In this document: positions 21,391 to 31,200 of the stretch, in pieces
Layout: every line of letters begins with the position of its first letter
How positions within the stretch are numbered: the stretch's first letter is position 1
DNA from: Kappaphycus alvarezii
Lineage: Eukaryota; Rhodophyta; Florideophyceae; Gigartinales; Solieriaceae
DNA length: 64,000 nucleotides
Assembly (NCBI GenBank): GCA_002205965.3
Contig: NADL03000698.1
Location: forward strand, 1 to 64,000
Direction of reading: 5' to 3'
The notes under the pieces: generated by a model
Database searches by the model: none
The model's input: only the letters and a program-made list of their open reading frames with translations
What the model was told of the DNA's origin: nothing
Made by a program: the position numbers and the translations under genes

Positions 21391-21608
21391 AAGTGTACAA
21401 CCTAGCAGGAAGTCCAAAGAAAAGGGCATTATCTAAGATTAATAAAGGATGGAACAAGACGCATATTGAGGCATTTGGCAGAATAAAAAGTGCACTTGCA
21501 AACGCGGTACGCTATCAAATCCGAATACAAACAAAACTCTGTGTATTTTCACTGATGCTAGCGACTATCAGTGATCTGGCATCCTGACACAAATAACAGC
21601 CGAACTGC

Positions 21609-22190
21609 TTGAGATACCTTTCCCGGATCAAATGCATGAGCCATTGGCTTTCCTATTGGGTTCGTTTCAGTTGTCGGCTCGAAACTAATCAACAGCGGGA
21701 AAAGAGGCCGCAGCCATCATTTTTCGATCGAGAAACTCGGTTATCTGCTTATCTCCTCATGAGACCGGATTGTTTTTATTTTTTCACGGACCATAGTACC
21801 TTGGTTTTCATTTTTAATCCGGAGCAATGTTCTATAACCATGTTTCGCAATGAACGCAACAAAGTGAGGCGTTGGGGTATGTTAATTTCTTCGTTTCAGT
21901 ATACAATCTTGCATATAGATGGCGAAAAAAACTGGTGGGCCGACTTTTTCTCTAGGTGGGGCAGGCCTGACGACAGTAATAAGGTACCGGAGTGTGAGGA
22001 TGCAAATGGAGCTCAGCTAGCTCGTATTATGGCTGTGCTGGTAGCGCCTACTATGAATAACGACCTCAAGTGGCCAAGAGAAGATGAAATCATTTGTTCC
22101 CAACAGAAGTTAGTCACGGGAGATTTGAAAAAACGGGGTCTTTCCTTGGTTAATGGTATTTGGAAAGACAAGTCTGGTTCTATTTGAATT
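21609..22190 (+). pseudogene. RNase H of E2
   Basis: The frame reads FFDRETRLSAYLLMRPDCFY, FFTDHSTLVFIFNPEQ and ILHIDGEKNWWADFFSRWGR, the C-terminal RNase H motifs. The frame is open for 192 residues and runs towards the integrase. Confidence 0.75.
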
Positions 22191-22996
22191 CTCCCGATGA
22201 CGTCAATTTGCAGCTGAGAATCTGTGCTATTGGTCATTTCGGCCAAGGAGGGCATCAAGGCTACGATAGTACGTTGAGCAACATACGAGCACACTTCACC
22301 TGGGAAAAAATAGCTGAAGATATTCGCTGCTTCTGTGACTCATGTATACACTGTGCAAGCACAGCGGTCGATCCGCGAGTGACGCGACCATACGGACATG
22401 CTCTGCGCGCCGATACGCCAAATGAGCTTATTCATTTTGATTTCATGTTCATGGGGGAAAGCAACTCCGAGCTGAAATATGTATCAATGCTAAAGCATGA
22501 CGCATCATCATACACTTGGTTCATTCGAGCTGAAGCACCGGATGCTGAAGGTACGGTCAATGGTCTGTTGCGCTGGTTTGCAGTATTTGGTGTTGCTTCG
22601 CTATGGGTATCAGATAGAGGTTCTAATTCCAAGAATCAAGTTATGCATGATCCAAACAACTCTTTTTACTCACAACATCATTTCACCGCACCCATTGTTC
22701 CTCAATCAAATGGTACAGTAGAAAGAATAGGCCGTGAACTGCTGCGAACATGCCGAGCCCTCCTCTCCGAGTTTCGACTCTGCGAAAAGAGCTGGACTAG
22801 CGTTCTGCCTGTCATACAATCAGTGCGTAACCATGCCACACGTAAGTCATTGGGAAATCGTGCCCCGGTTACTGTGTTCACTGGGCTTCCCCAGAATAAC
22901 CCTCTCAAGCATATTATTCGTCCTGTTATTGGGAAGACTGTGTCATTCGACAAGTTTGTCGCTCTATGCATAAAAAACACGAATGAAATGCTCTAG
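22160..22996 (+). CDS. Integrase of E2
   Basis: This is an open frame of 278 residues with every landmark of a retroviral-type integrase. The zinc-binding His-His-Cys-Cys is GHFGQGGHQG...CFCDSCIHC (about residues 28-72). The core Asp is in IHFDFMFMGE, the second Asp in WVSDRGSN and the Glu in NGTVERIGRELL. It catalyses 3' processing and strand transfer of element cDNA in the nucleus. This is the most intact enzyme domain of E2. The stop at 22,994-22,996 precedes a tail that continues in the same frame (LQDVNTDVALRREKAK), so it may be a point mutation or error. Confidence 0.8.
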   Translation: MERQVWFYLNSPDDVNLQLRICAIGHFGQGGHQGYDSTLSNIRAHFTWEKIAEDIRCFCDSCIHCASTAVDPRVTRPYGHALRADTPNELIHFDFMFMGESNSELKYVSMLKHDASSYTWFIRAEAPDAEGTVNGLLRWFAVFGVASLWVSDRGSNSKNQVMHDPNNSFYSQHHFTAPIVPQSNGTVERIGRELLRTCRALLSEFRLCEKSWTSVLPVIQSVRNHATRKSLGNRAPVTVFTGLPQNNPLKHIIRPVIGKTVSFDKFVALCIKNTNEML

Positions 22997-23505
22997 GCCT
23001 TACAAGATGTGAATACAGATGTCGCTCTTAGGCGCGAAAAAGCTAAAATTGCCGCAATCAAGGCTCACAAAGAGCAAACAAGGGTGCAATCGGTGAATTT
23101 TTCAGTTGTTGACTATGTTTTGGTTGTCAAACCTAATCCTGAAGACGGGCACAAGTTATAATTGCAATGGTTTGGAACATTTCAAGTTACGAGAGCCCAC
23201 CAGGAATGGGTTTTTAACTACGTGACTTACTCAACGACAAAGTGTAATTAGTGCATTGCAATCGATTGATGTTCTACCAAGATTCGAGCTTGCACGTTTC
23301 GGAAGATTTTAAGTCAACAATTGATCACAACTGCCCACATTACAACAAAGTGACTAAATTGGTCGATCTACGTTATAACCGCAGCACGAAGCAGTATTAA
23401 GTACAAGCCAAATGGCGCGGGTTTGTGACTGACGAACCGACGTGGGAACCGCTACAAAACATGCAAGAAGATATTCCTGTTATGTTGGGCAGTTTCTTGG
23501 CTTAA
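22997..23505 (+). pseudogene. Integrase tail and chromodomain of E2
   Basis: After the stop the frame gives NFSVVDYVLVVKPNPEDG, with further stops. It then reads VQAKWRGFVTDEPTWEPLQN and MQEDIPVMLGSFLA (about 23,401-23,502), a typical chromodomain with the aromatic W..WEP pattern and the following helix. It ends shortly before the 3' LTR. Confidence 0.75.
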
Positions 23506-23569
23506 TACCCAGATCAGGGCAAGGTTCGACGAGCTCGTTCATCCTTACATCGAACCCGGGAGAAGGAAT

Positions 23570-23788
23570 TGTAACAGCTTGCCATTTGTCTACATTAAGT
23601 AGAAGGGTTCTGGTATTACTCTCTTCACTGAATGCAATTATTGCTCTCTTGACTGAATCCAATTATCAATCTCCGATAGTATCTTGTAGTCATAGCATTT
23701 AGACTAACGCTCGCTCACTACTTGAGACTGAGAATGACCCATCCTGAAAGTAAGGAGGGAGCAAAAAACAATTCTTCAACCGATTACA
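23570..23788 (+). repeat. 3' LTR of E2 (219 bp)
   Basis: It begins TGTAACAGCTTGCC and ends CGATTACA. It is longer than the 5' LTR because of a local tandem duplication (CTCTTCACTGAATGCAATTATTG and CTCTTGACTGAATCC). The next bases belong to the split LINE. Confidence 0.75.
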
Positions 23789-25117
23789 GCTCCAGTGTGA
23801 AGGAGTGCGGAAAATACGGAACAAGAGGATTTGGTACGCAGAGAGAGCAGGCAAGCACGGTCAGCAGGGCCAAAGGAAAGGAATAAACGTTCGTATTTAG
23901 CATGATGGAGTTCATAGGTGATAGTAAACTGGAGTTTTTCGCCAGGAACAATAGATCTGCACCGTTCAAAGAGGGCAGTACTGCCCAAGGAGGAGGTATG
24001 GGAGGGATGTCGAGAGGATAAAAAGGATATCGCTGAGCGACGGATTTCCTCCAAGTGAGGATCGGTTGATGCGGGAAGAAGGATAGAGAGGAGAGGGAAT
24101 GTGTCGATGACGAATGCAGCGTCAGCGACTTCGACGATGTCAGCAGTGTGGAGGAAACCAAGTCCAGACAGAGACAGTGGAAGTTAAGCATGTACCCAAG
24201 CTCGCTCTGAGTGGGGACCTTGCAGCTGCTAGAATAATTCCCTACGCTTCTCATCTAAGGGAACTGCTAAAGCTGTAGATTAATTGGGGAGAAGTGTTCG
24301 CAGCAAGTGCATGACCTTACACGCACTGGCACAAAACCGTGGAAGTGAAACGCAAGCTGAGAGTCATCGGTCTTGTGGTGGGCCGTAGAACGCCGGTCAA
24401 TGTCCTTCTGAACAGTAGTGAAGGATTCAGTGACGTAAAAATCATTGCCAATAGGAGACCTCGATACCCGGAAACCGGACTGGATGGAAAACAGGAACGG
24501 TAGGCGGAGAGGAGGAGAGGCTGATGAAAGTGCGTGGACTTGAGTCTTGCTCATATTGAGCGTGACTCCGAAGGAAGCCCCAACTGTCTGGAAAGAATTC
24601 AGAGCGGCGTCAGCATGGCAATGATGGACGAGAATAGTACCGCCATCAGCGTACTAAGCATTCAGAGCGGGGAGTAATTGTCCTAAAAGTTTATAATCAA
24701 TGGATTCAAAGCCATAGCAAGCAACAACTTGCCAAAAGGGTCCCTTTGCTGGGTATCAGTAGCGCTGAGAATAGTATAGGGGCCGAAGAAACCTCCGTGC
24801 TGTCCCTGTAACGTTAATAGACAAAAAGCGCAATGCCAGGGGCATAATTGGGGACGGCCTCGAGAATAAGTTGTCTGGAAATGCGATCAAAGGCGTTGTG
24901 GATATCGATTTAGATAAAGACATGGTCACGAAACTATGAACGTTAACAGAAGCGACGAACCGCGTGGAAAATTGCCTCCGTACCGTTGCGACCCCAGAAC
25001 CGAGCTGATTAGGCACAAGGTAGTAATAAATCACTGGGCGTACTTCGTGAGCAAAAAACAGTCAAATTATCCGCTGTAGGAGCCAAACAACTGCAATAGG
25101 CCTAATGCCGCATTTTG
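23789..25117 (-). pseudogene. LINE RT core and post-RT region (split LINE, piece 2)
   Basis: RT motifs read in order on the minus strand: CGIRPIAVV (about 25,113), NQLGSGV, GTEAIFHAVRRF, IDIHNAFDRISR (motif A, about 24,910-24,875), QQRDPFGKLLLAMAL (motif B with QGDP changed to QRDP), and YADGGTILVHH, where the catalytic YADD has become YADG (24,642-24,653). VTLNMSKTQVH follows. The post-RT part has AISFLSSRHPSHTSSL and TALFERC, matching LINE remnant 2. The loss of a catalytic Asp and the in-frame stops show it is inactive. Confidence 0.75.
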
Positions 25118-26665
25118 CTTTGGAAGATGATATGGATAAATTGTCGGGAAAAGAGACACTATGAACCAATTACACCAAGACGGAAGTGTTGCAAGCGACA
25201 AAAGTGCTAATGTGGTATAGTGGAACGAAAAAAATGAATAGATAAGGAAGACAGTTGAGAGTGCTACAAGCAAGTATAGAAGGGGTAGGATCTACCACTG
25301 ATGCTCTGTGACCAGCCAAGGAAAAATGTTTCTTGAGTCTGAAATTGACTCTCTACTTCCTACTACTTGGGATTTGACTTTAATTTGTCTGCCAAATGGC
25401 TTAACCTTATAAGAGGAAGTAGTTTAATCTGCATATATAGGCTTTTTGGCTAACCTTAAAGTCTCAAACAAACATATTAAGAACCATAAAATGGATCAAA
25501 TGGAATCTTGTGAACGAGAAAGACTAACAGCAGATAATATCAGGATAAATATCTAGATTTATTCCTTACAATATTAGCCCTCTCGATTAGGGCGAAAAAA
25601 TTCCCCCAAAAAACCCATTTCATACAAGCAGTCCCCACAAATATCCGCGAACAGCATAAAGTTCTCCATTGCCTCCTTGGAAATATCTAGACCACTGAAG
25701 ATATAAACATCCGTTTCCAGAGTCGGGACCACCTGGTCTATACTTTTCGGCCCCCTTCCTACTATTCCGGCACTTTAAATGTCTCCTTTTCCCTCATCCT
25801 CCTCGTCCCCCTCTTCAACATTCCCTTTATCTTCGTCAGAATAACCATACATCACGATTAATCGTTCAGTATCACCTTAGTTCTCTATGGGAGATCCCCC
25901 ACAGTTGTACACTAGTGGCTCCCACGGGTCCACCTGGTACTCCTCCTCTTCCTCCTCTTCATCCTCCCCTTCATCTTCCTCTTCATCCTCCTCTTCATTC
26001 TCCTCTTCATCCTCCTCCTCTACTTCCTCTTCCTCCTACTCTGACTCTTCTGCTTGCTCGGAGCAGGAGCAGTTACGGCGGACCCGCTCCCACACTTTCG
26101 CGGTCCAATCTTCTACAGTAATCATCATAGTCGGTTGGACCATTTTCCATCAGGGCCAGAATGTTGAGGGGACGGCGGCCTCTGGGTGACTTGGTGATGG
26201 TGAGGGAAGGGCGAAGGTTGGTCATGTTGAAGGAAAAAAAAAGGGGTGAGCCGATAGTGTAGTTGATGGCGGGGGGTGTTGCCTCAATGACGTCGATTTT
26301 GGACTTTAAATAGGGCAACGTATCCGAAAAGTTTCACGGCCTTGGACTAAATAAAAAATGGGAAGCAATGCCACAGCTTTGAATTTGCATGCGATTAGGA
26401 CAATAAATATAAATATGCTTGATAAAATATTGCAACTGAATTTGAAGGACGAAGCGGATCACGAGTCGAAAGAATCCTATTCTGAAAAAGGAGCAAAATA
26501 CTCAAAAATAGAAATGGAGCTGTACAGTGAATTTGGATTAATGGGAAAAATCGGTTCCATGATTTTGTTCTTAACAGAAAATTGATGGGAAGAGTTATTT
26601 TTGAAAAATCAAGGAGATTGAGAAGACATAAGTTTCTGGAGAGGACCACTCTCTTGCAAAATAGA
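25118..26665. mobile_element. 1.5-kb insert in the split LINE with a family-1-like LTR remnant
   Basis: The insert lies exactly between LINE ...LAALLLVRK and KCGIRPIAVV. Its left part (25,128-25,565) is a diverged LTR of family 1 in the same orientation as copy B. It starts TGATATGGATAAATTGTCGG (copy B TGATAGGGGTAAATCGTCGG), and its similarity to the LTR ends after AAATATCTAG. The remaining kilobase is unrelated to the LTR. AAACGG/AAATGCGG at the LINE junctions may be a mutated target duplication, and the ends carry TTTTGC/GCAAAA. The nature of the insert is unresolved. Confidence 0.55.
25880..26330 (-). other. Acidic low-complexity ORF, hypothetical
   Basis: On the minus strand, a frame PYLKSKIDVIEATPPAINYT... 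shifts near 26,140 into DWTAKVWERVRRNCSCSEQA. An almost pure Glu/Asp run of about 35 residues follows (pyrimidine-rich plus strand, 25,938-26,038), and it ends YQVDPWEPLVYNCGGSPIEN at a TAA near 25,878. The ending faintly resembles the PPWEPYVSSPQIGN end of domain D1 in copies A and B. It could be a decayed accessory ORF of the inserted element or chance coding in a simple repeat. Confidence 0.3.
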
Positions 26666-28250
26666 CCGTTTCCGTACCAACAGAAGAGCCGCGAGACGCC
26701 TCTCACAGAATAATTGGCGGCAAGATATGGGCAGCGCCCCGTTGCGACACATATTGATAAATTTGGTTAAATGATAAAAGCTGTCCAGTCCTCGTGAAAC
26801 GCCCCCAGTCGGCCAAAGCAACATACGCAGAAACATGGGAGACAAGCCGTCGGGGCCCGCAGAGATTGAAGGATCAAAATTGTAAATGGCACGGCGAACG
26901 TCGGCAACCGAGAACGTAAACGAATATGGGAAGCGAGCAGGAGGCTGTGCTGTGATCGGGGAAGGTGCCGAAGGGTGGAGGTTCTGGAGGGAGCGGTGGG
27001 TGGCGTCGGTAGGAGGCAATGGAGCCTGTGCTTGAAGCAAAGCGGCGGTGCCCCGTGAGGGGCTTCCGCGGTAAAGGTGCCCACGACAAGGGCAACGAAG
27101 CAAATGCGGGATAGCGGGGCAGGGGATGGGAAGAGGGAGGTAAAGTTGAAAGAGAGGAGGCGAAGAGATATTGGGCCTCAGCAATGAGGTCATCATACAG
27201 GCGAGCGGATGCTAAATTTATCCGGTCCGCCAGAGTAGAGCAGGGATCTGGACGCCGGCGGCTGATGCTGCGGGGATGATCGTGTCTGAAGAAGAGTTTG
27301 GGAATGGGAATAAACTCGAGAAGAGCCCGGGCCATGTTGTTGTTGGACGGAACGGAGACGACGCGACCGAGTGAATAAAAGTAAAGATCGTAGTTTGACG
27401 CTTGAATTAGCCGGAGAATATAGGAAAGGATGGGAATACGCAAGGAAATTGGAGACTGGAAAGTTATAGCAGGCTGGACCGGGAGGGTGGGGTTCAAAGA
27501 GACTGACATCTTAATTTGATTTCATGTCATAGACGGAATCCGGATAAGAAATATGTTCAAGGGCGGCAAAGCGGCTTGTAACAGGGCTGCAATTCCCGCG
27601 GGAGAGGACCGTGGAGAAGGCGGAGTATCTCTTCGGGGGATAGGTGCAGGGTTGTGGGGATGAACTGTAACAGGGATCCAATCGTATGCATCGCGGGTCC
27701 CTGACTGAAAAAGGCGGCGCTTTGAAACGGCGGAGTTGGGAGAGGCAGGGGGCAGCGGGTATACATCTTGCATTTTGCCTGCAGAAGTGAGCGATGAGAA
27801 GACAGCAGCCTCAGTTTCCCGCAGGGAAAGGGCAAAGGACGGAACCGGTATCCGAGACAGGCGCCCGATTCGAGCCGAGAAATTTAGGCACGAGGACCAC
27901 GCCAGACCACTTATAATTCAGCAAGATTTTCGGATGCCGCAAGGTCCTGAACATCGTAAAATTCCAGTGGTGGCGTTTCAAAGCTGTCCAAGTGCCGGGC
28001 GAGTGTCCGGAAACTGTTGTACGCGGGCCCTATGGAGTGCATATCCCTTTCAGCTGCACAGACGAAGAAAGTGTGGGGATTTGTTGTTATAAAAAGGCAA
28101 GCGAGAAAAGGAAAGAGTGTAAAGAAACTTAAAACTCGTGATGCAAAAGAAAAGAAAAGTAAATGTAAAAACAAAGGAAAGATATTGACCAGATAAACGT
28201 AAAAGGGAGTGACTTTCTGAGCGTAAGGACAATACTTCCAGTTTCTCTCT
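26665..28250 (-). pseudogene. LINE N-terminal region and RT start (split LINE, piece 1)
   Basis: The piece reads towards the RT with VRRAIYNFDPSISAGPDGLS near 26,900-26,840, typical of the region ahead of RT in non-LTR elements. FCERRLAALLLVRK then corresponds to the block before RPIAVG. The continuation (KCGIRPIAVV) is found at about 25,113, across an insertion. Upstream is a proline/serine-rich region without recognisable motifs. Several frames are needed. The 5' side abuts the 3' internal end of copy C at about 28,252. Confidence 0.65.
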
Positions 28251-28261
28251 TAACCGCCCCC

Positions 28262-29300
28262 CTCGCTCGAAACGGACGTCCCGCTCGTCATTACTCTTCC
28301 GTTTCTTCTTCCGATTTCGTTAGTTCGTTTTCGAAAATGTGAGGTCTGTCGAACATATAAGGAAGTAGGCTTTTGCCAATATGGTGCTTTAAGAAGTACC
28401 TTCTCGTCATGGATAATTCAATTCGTTTCATGGCCTCATATATCGGCCTGATGATGGCAAGGCGGGGTCGAATACATTATTCATTTTGACCAGATCCGAA
28501 CCTTCCCGAAGTGAAATAGTACGTGTGGTACGAAAACTCGTCCGGAAGATCCCGGAGGAAGAGTTATCTGGAAAAGAAGAATACACTCATCAACAGGAAT
28601 TCTTCGTCGTATGAAAGATGCGCTACGTGGAGCGATTGAAAGCAGAGGAAAATACTCACCATGAAATAAAAAATGACTTGAACGTCGTTATCGTCGTCTG
28701 TAGTATCGCAAAGCCACATAGAAACTCTCTTTCTAGAGAACTATGTGTTTTGTATAGTTTTACAGTGGGGGTACGGATGCGGGTTTAGAAGCTTCCTCTA
28801 GCAAAGGCTCGCTACTACCTCTGTGGTGCTCGTAACAGCTCGTGGATCCCTCGGAGGCCGCCCGCGGCCCCTTCTCTGGTGGTCAGATCCTTCCCAAGAA
28901 CCGCCTCTGGTCAAAACTACTTCCTCATGGGGTTTTTCCACCTCCTCTGCGTTCCCATAATGAGGGGCGGAACGTATGGATTCTATAGCAGGTTGGGAAC
29001 CAACCTTTAATCCATATCTGGGGCCAGGTAACAGCACCAAATTTCAACGTGTGAGTGGGATTGCAGAAACTAAAATGCGTTTCGAACTACGTTGAAGTAT
29101 GTCTGCGACAGTTACCCAGGTGCAGCTACGCCGTAACGTATCGTAGCAGACCGTTTTATGTATTCTAAAATTGTGGGCCTGCATTGGCGAAAATTCCGTT
29201 CAGAAACAAAAAAAGGCCCTTTATAATAAAGTACTGTCATTTCTAGAAAGAAATGGACCCATCAGAGTCCTGAAAATAAGTATGTTAATTAATAAATGTA
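28262..29300 (-). pseudogene. Post-integrase domains D2 and D1 of copy C
   Basis: D2 (28,700-28,262) reads VQVIFYFMVSIFLCFQSLHV, HLSYDEEFLLMSVFFFSR, FLRDLPDEFSYHTYYFTSGR and AIIRPIYEAM, clearly aligned with copy B. D1 lies at about 29,300-28,800, with LINILIFRTLMGPFLSRND and, after frameshifts, the Pro/Tyr-rich end with its basic linker. The D2 alignment remains good where the surrounding pol is badly eroded. Confidence 0.65.
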
Positions 29301-29758
29301 GAGGAACTTGGGTTCCAGCATTTTCTCTCGTCAATGAACTAATCTGTTCCCCTGCTCGCCTGACGCTAATTCTGAGAGTCATGCAATTATGCACAGTAAA
29401 TTCCTTGGGACATTCAAGGTTCCAATCATACAAAGATACTCGGTTCTCTCATGACACCATCGTTGATCTCTTCCAAGAACTCGAGCAGAGCTCGTAATTT
29501 GAGTGCCTTGCTTTTGCTATAACTCACGATTAGAATAGATTAGGGATTACGGATTAGAATAATTCAGACAGAATGCGGGACACTTCACAGTCTGGTGTAA
29601 AGCCTTAAAATAAATGACCAGACCCTTCGACCCGACATAACATATCCGCTGTAATTCAGGGGACCGTTGTTTTGTTTTCCCTTTCTGGCCCGGTTGCACT
29701 TCCAGTTTTCGAAGACTACAATCTCTATCTTTCTTCCCTTTGCTTCCATATTAGTACA

Positions 29759-31200
29759 TTATGTGTCCTTTTGTACGATCTTAGGGGCCTTTCCATGCAT
29801 TAGCTCGGACGAGGAGCGCCCATCGCTGCCTTTTGTACGCCTGTAGCCGTACAATACCTTTGTCAAAGCGTCATCCCAGGCGATTCGTTTCTCGACATGA
29901 TCTTTGATATGGCCCTTACAACTGTTTCGATATCCTCTCTGCCTTCCCATTAGACATAGGAGAATAGGCCAGAACTTTTTGCACTTAATTTTGTTTTCTC
30001 TCATGAATTTGGCAAGAGAAGTAGCCGTAAAGTATCCCGCGTTGTCCGAAATAATTCGCGCAGCCACACCAAAAGGCTCTATTATTTATTTCTTTATAAA
30101 TGAATGACTGAGTCGGCGGTAGTTTCCTTAACAGGAATTTCATGGCCATCCTGTAAGGTATTCAACGCTTATGAGAAGTTATTTGTTTCAGGGGGGGTTT
30201 CTTGAAGGGGCTGGCGAAATCCCGGGAGAATGTCTCAAATAGTCCGGCAATAGGAATATTGAGAGAAGATTTGTATTTTTGGAATAAATTGAACTTTTGC
30301 CAACCATCTCAACTAATCACAAAGCTAAAGATATCTTTGTGCACTTCCAGCCACCAAAATCTTTCCGTGATGAATTTTTCGTTGTGCTAAGGTCCCAATG
30401 GCCTAATTGATCATATAAGGTTCTCAGAATTTCGCTTCTTTTCTTATTGGAGCCACTAGCCGGGGACCTGCTTTTGTCAATCGAATAATTTTCCTTCCCA
30501 TACCGAAAATACTTTTTGGTTTCGTCTCACCCAGTCCCTTTTTCCATCCAAACTTTCTTTATCTCCAGCCCCAGAAGCCCTACAGAAACCAAAAATGGTA
30601 TTTTAATTTGTCTTCGATGTCAGCTGGTCCACATATATTCTTCTAGGTTCTTACAGCTTCTACGCACAGGACCTCGAGAAGTGAGCTACCATTTACCCAC
30701 TTCCCTTTGTGATAGCCTAGTAACATCTTTGGAAAAGTATTTATCATTAGATTTATTCGCCTTCCATATTTTCGGCAACTGACTTTTGATTTTTCCTGTA
30801 GCTGTTAAAGATTTCCCGTCGGTCGTGAAAGCGTGAACGAGAACCGTTTTCATTTTAATATCTTTCTCAAGAAGTACAGAAAATTCGTTGCATCGAAACC
30901 AAGAGCTCTGTCCGAGATGGTCCTTTTCGAGAGACCAAATTGCTCAATTATTTATTCTTCTATGGAACTATGGATTTATTTACCGTAACCTTTTTATCTA
31001 ATACTGTCACCGGCCAGCCAGTGAGGTGCTCACCTCCAGTGGGGATACATTTGTTCTGAGATATTTTTTTTGAATGATCGGCCAAAGTCGATCTAGAAAG
31101 CTTCAAGAAGGCCCGAAATCGGGAGTCTCAGTTTATTCTTGAATTTTTGGATTGGGTGAACTCTCGACTGGCCTCAAAGCTTTTCACGAAGTTTACAATA
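29759..31200 (-). pseudogene. Integrase remnant of copy C
   Basis: The clearest part is RIISDNAGYFTATSLAKFMR, holding the second catalytic Asp (about 30,060-30,000), and WDDALTKVLYGYRRTKGSDG, matching EDALPKVLYGYRRRRG of copy B. The catalytic Glu region is changed. The zinc-finger part towards 31,200 is only recognisable in short blocks in several frames. Confidence 0.65.

Larger units (their letters stand above)
18599..23788 (+). mobile_element. Ty3/gypsy chromodomain element E2
   Basis: This is a 5.2-kb element with short LTRs, gag, protease, RT, RNase H, integrase and chromodomain in that order. It sits in the split LINE between the post-RT region and the zinc finger; removing it restores LLHLHRGTYLSS-like protein similarity across the site. 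No clear target duplication is visible, perhaps because the ends are mutated. Multiple stops and frameshifts make it inactive. It belongs to the same lineage as E1 but retains the integrase region that E1 has lost. Confidence 0.85.
12690..28250 (-). mobile_element. LINE (RLE-bearing non-LTR element), split by three insertions
   Basis: One minus-strand LINE can be followed through four pieces: 28,250-26,665 (N-terminus to just before RT), 25,117-23,789 (RT and post-RT), 18,598-18,118 (zinc finger and RLE) and 12,938-12,690 (C-terminus). Together they make about 3.6 kb, a normal size for such an element. At each junction the protein similarity continues from one piece to the next. The interruptions are a 1.5-kb insert with a family-1 LTR, element E2 and element E1. 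The frame is heavily shifted, so the element is dead. Confidence 0.75.

Noticed and set aside
25887-26189. Serine-rich 100-residue plus-strand ORF
   Set aside because: It is a simple pyrimidine-rich repeat translated as Ser; the minus strand gives a more plausible acidic frame.
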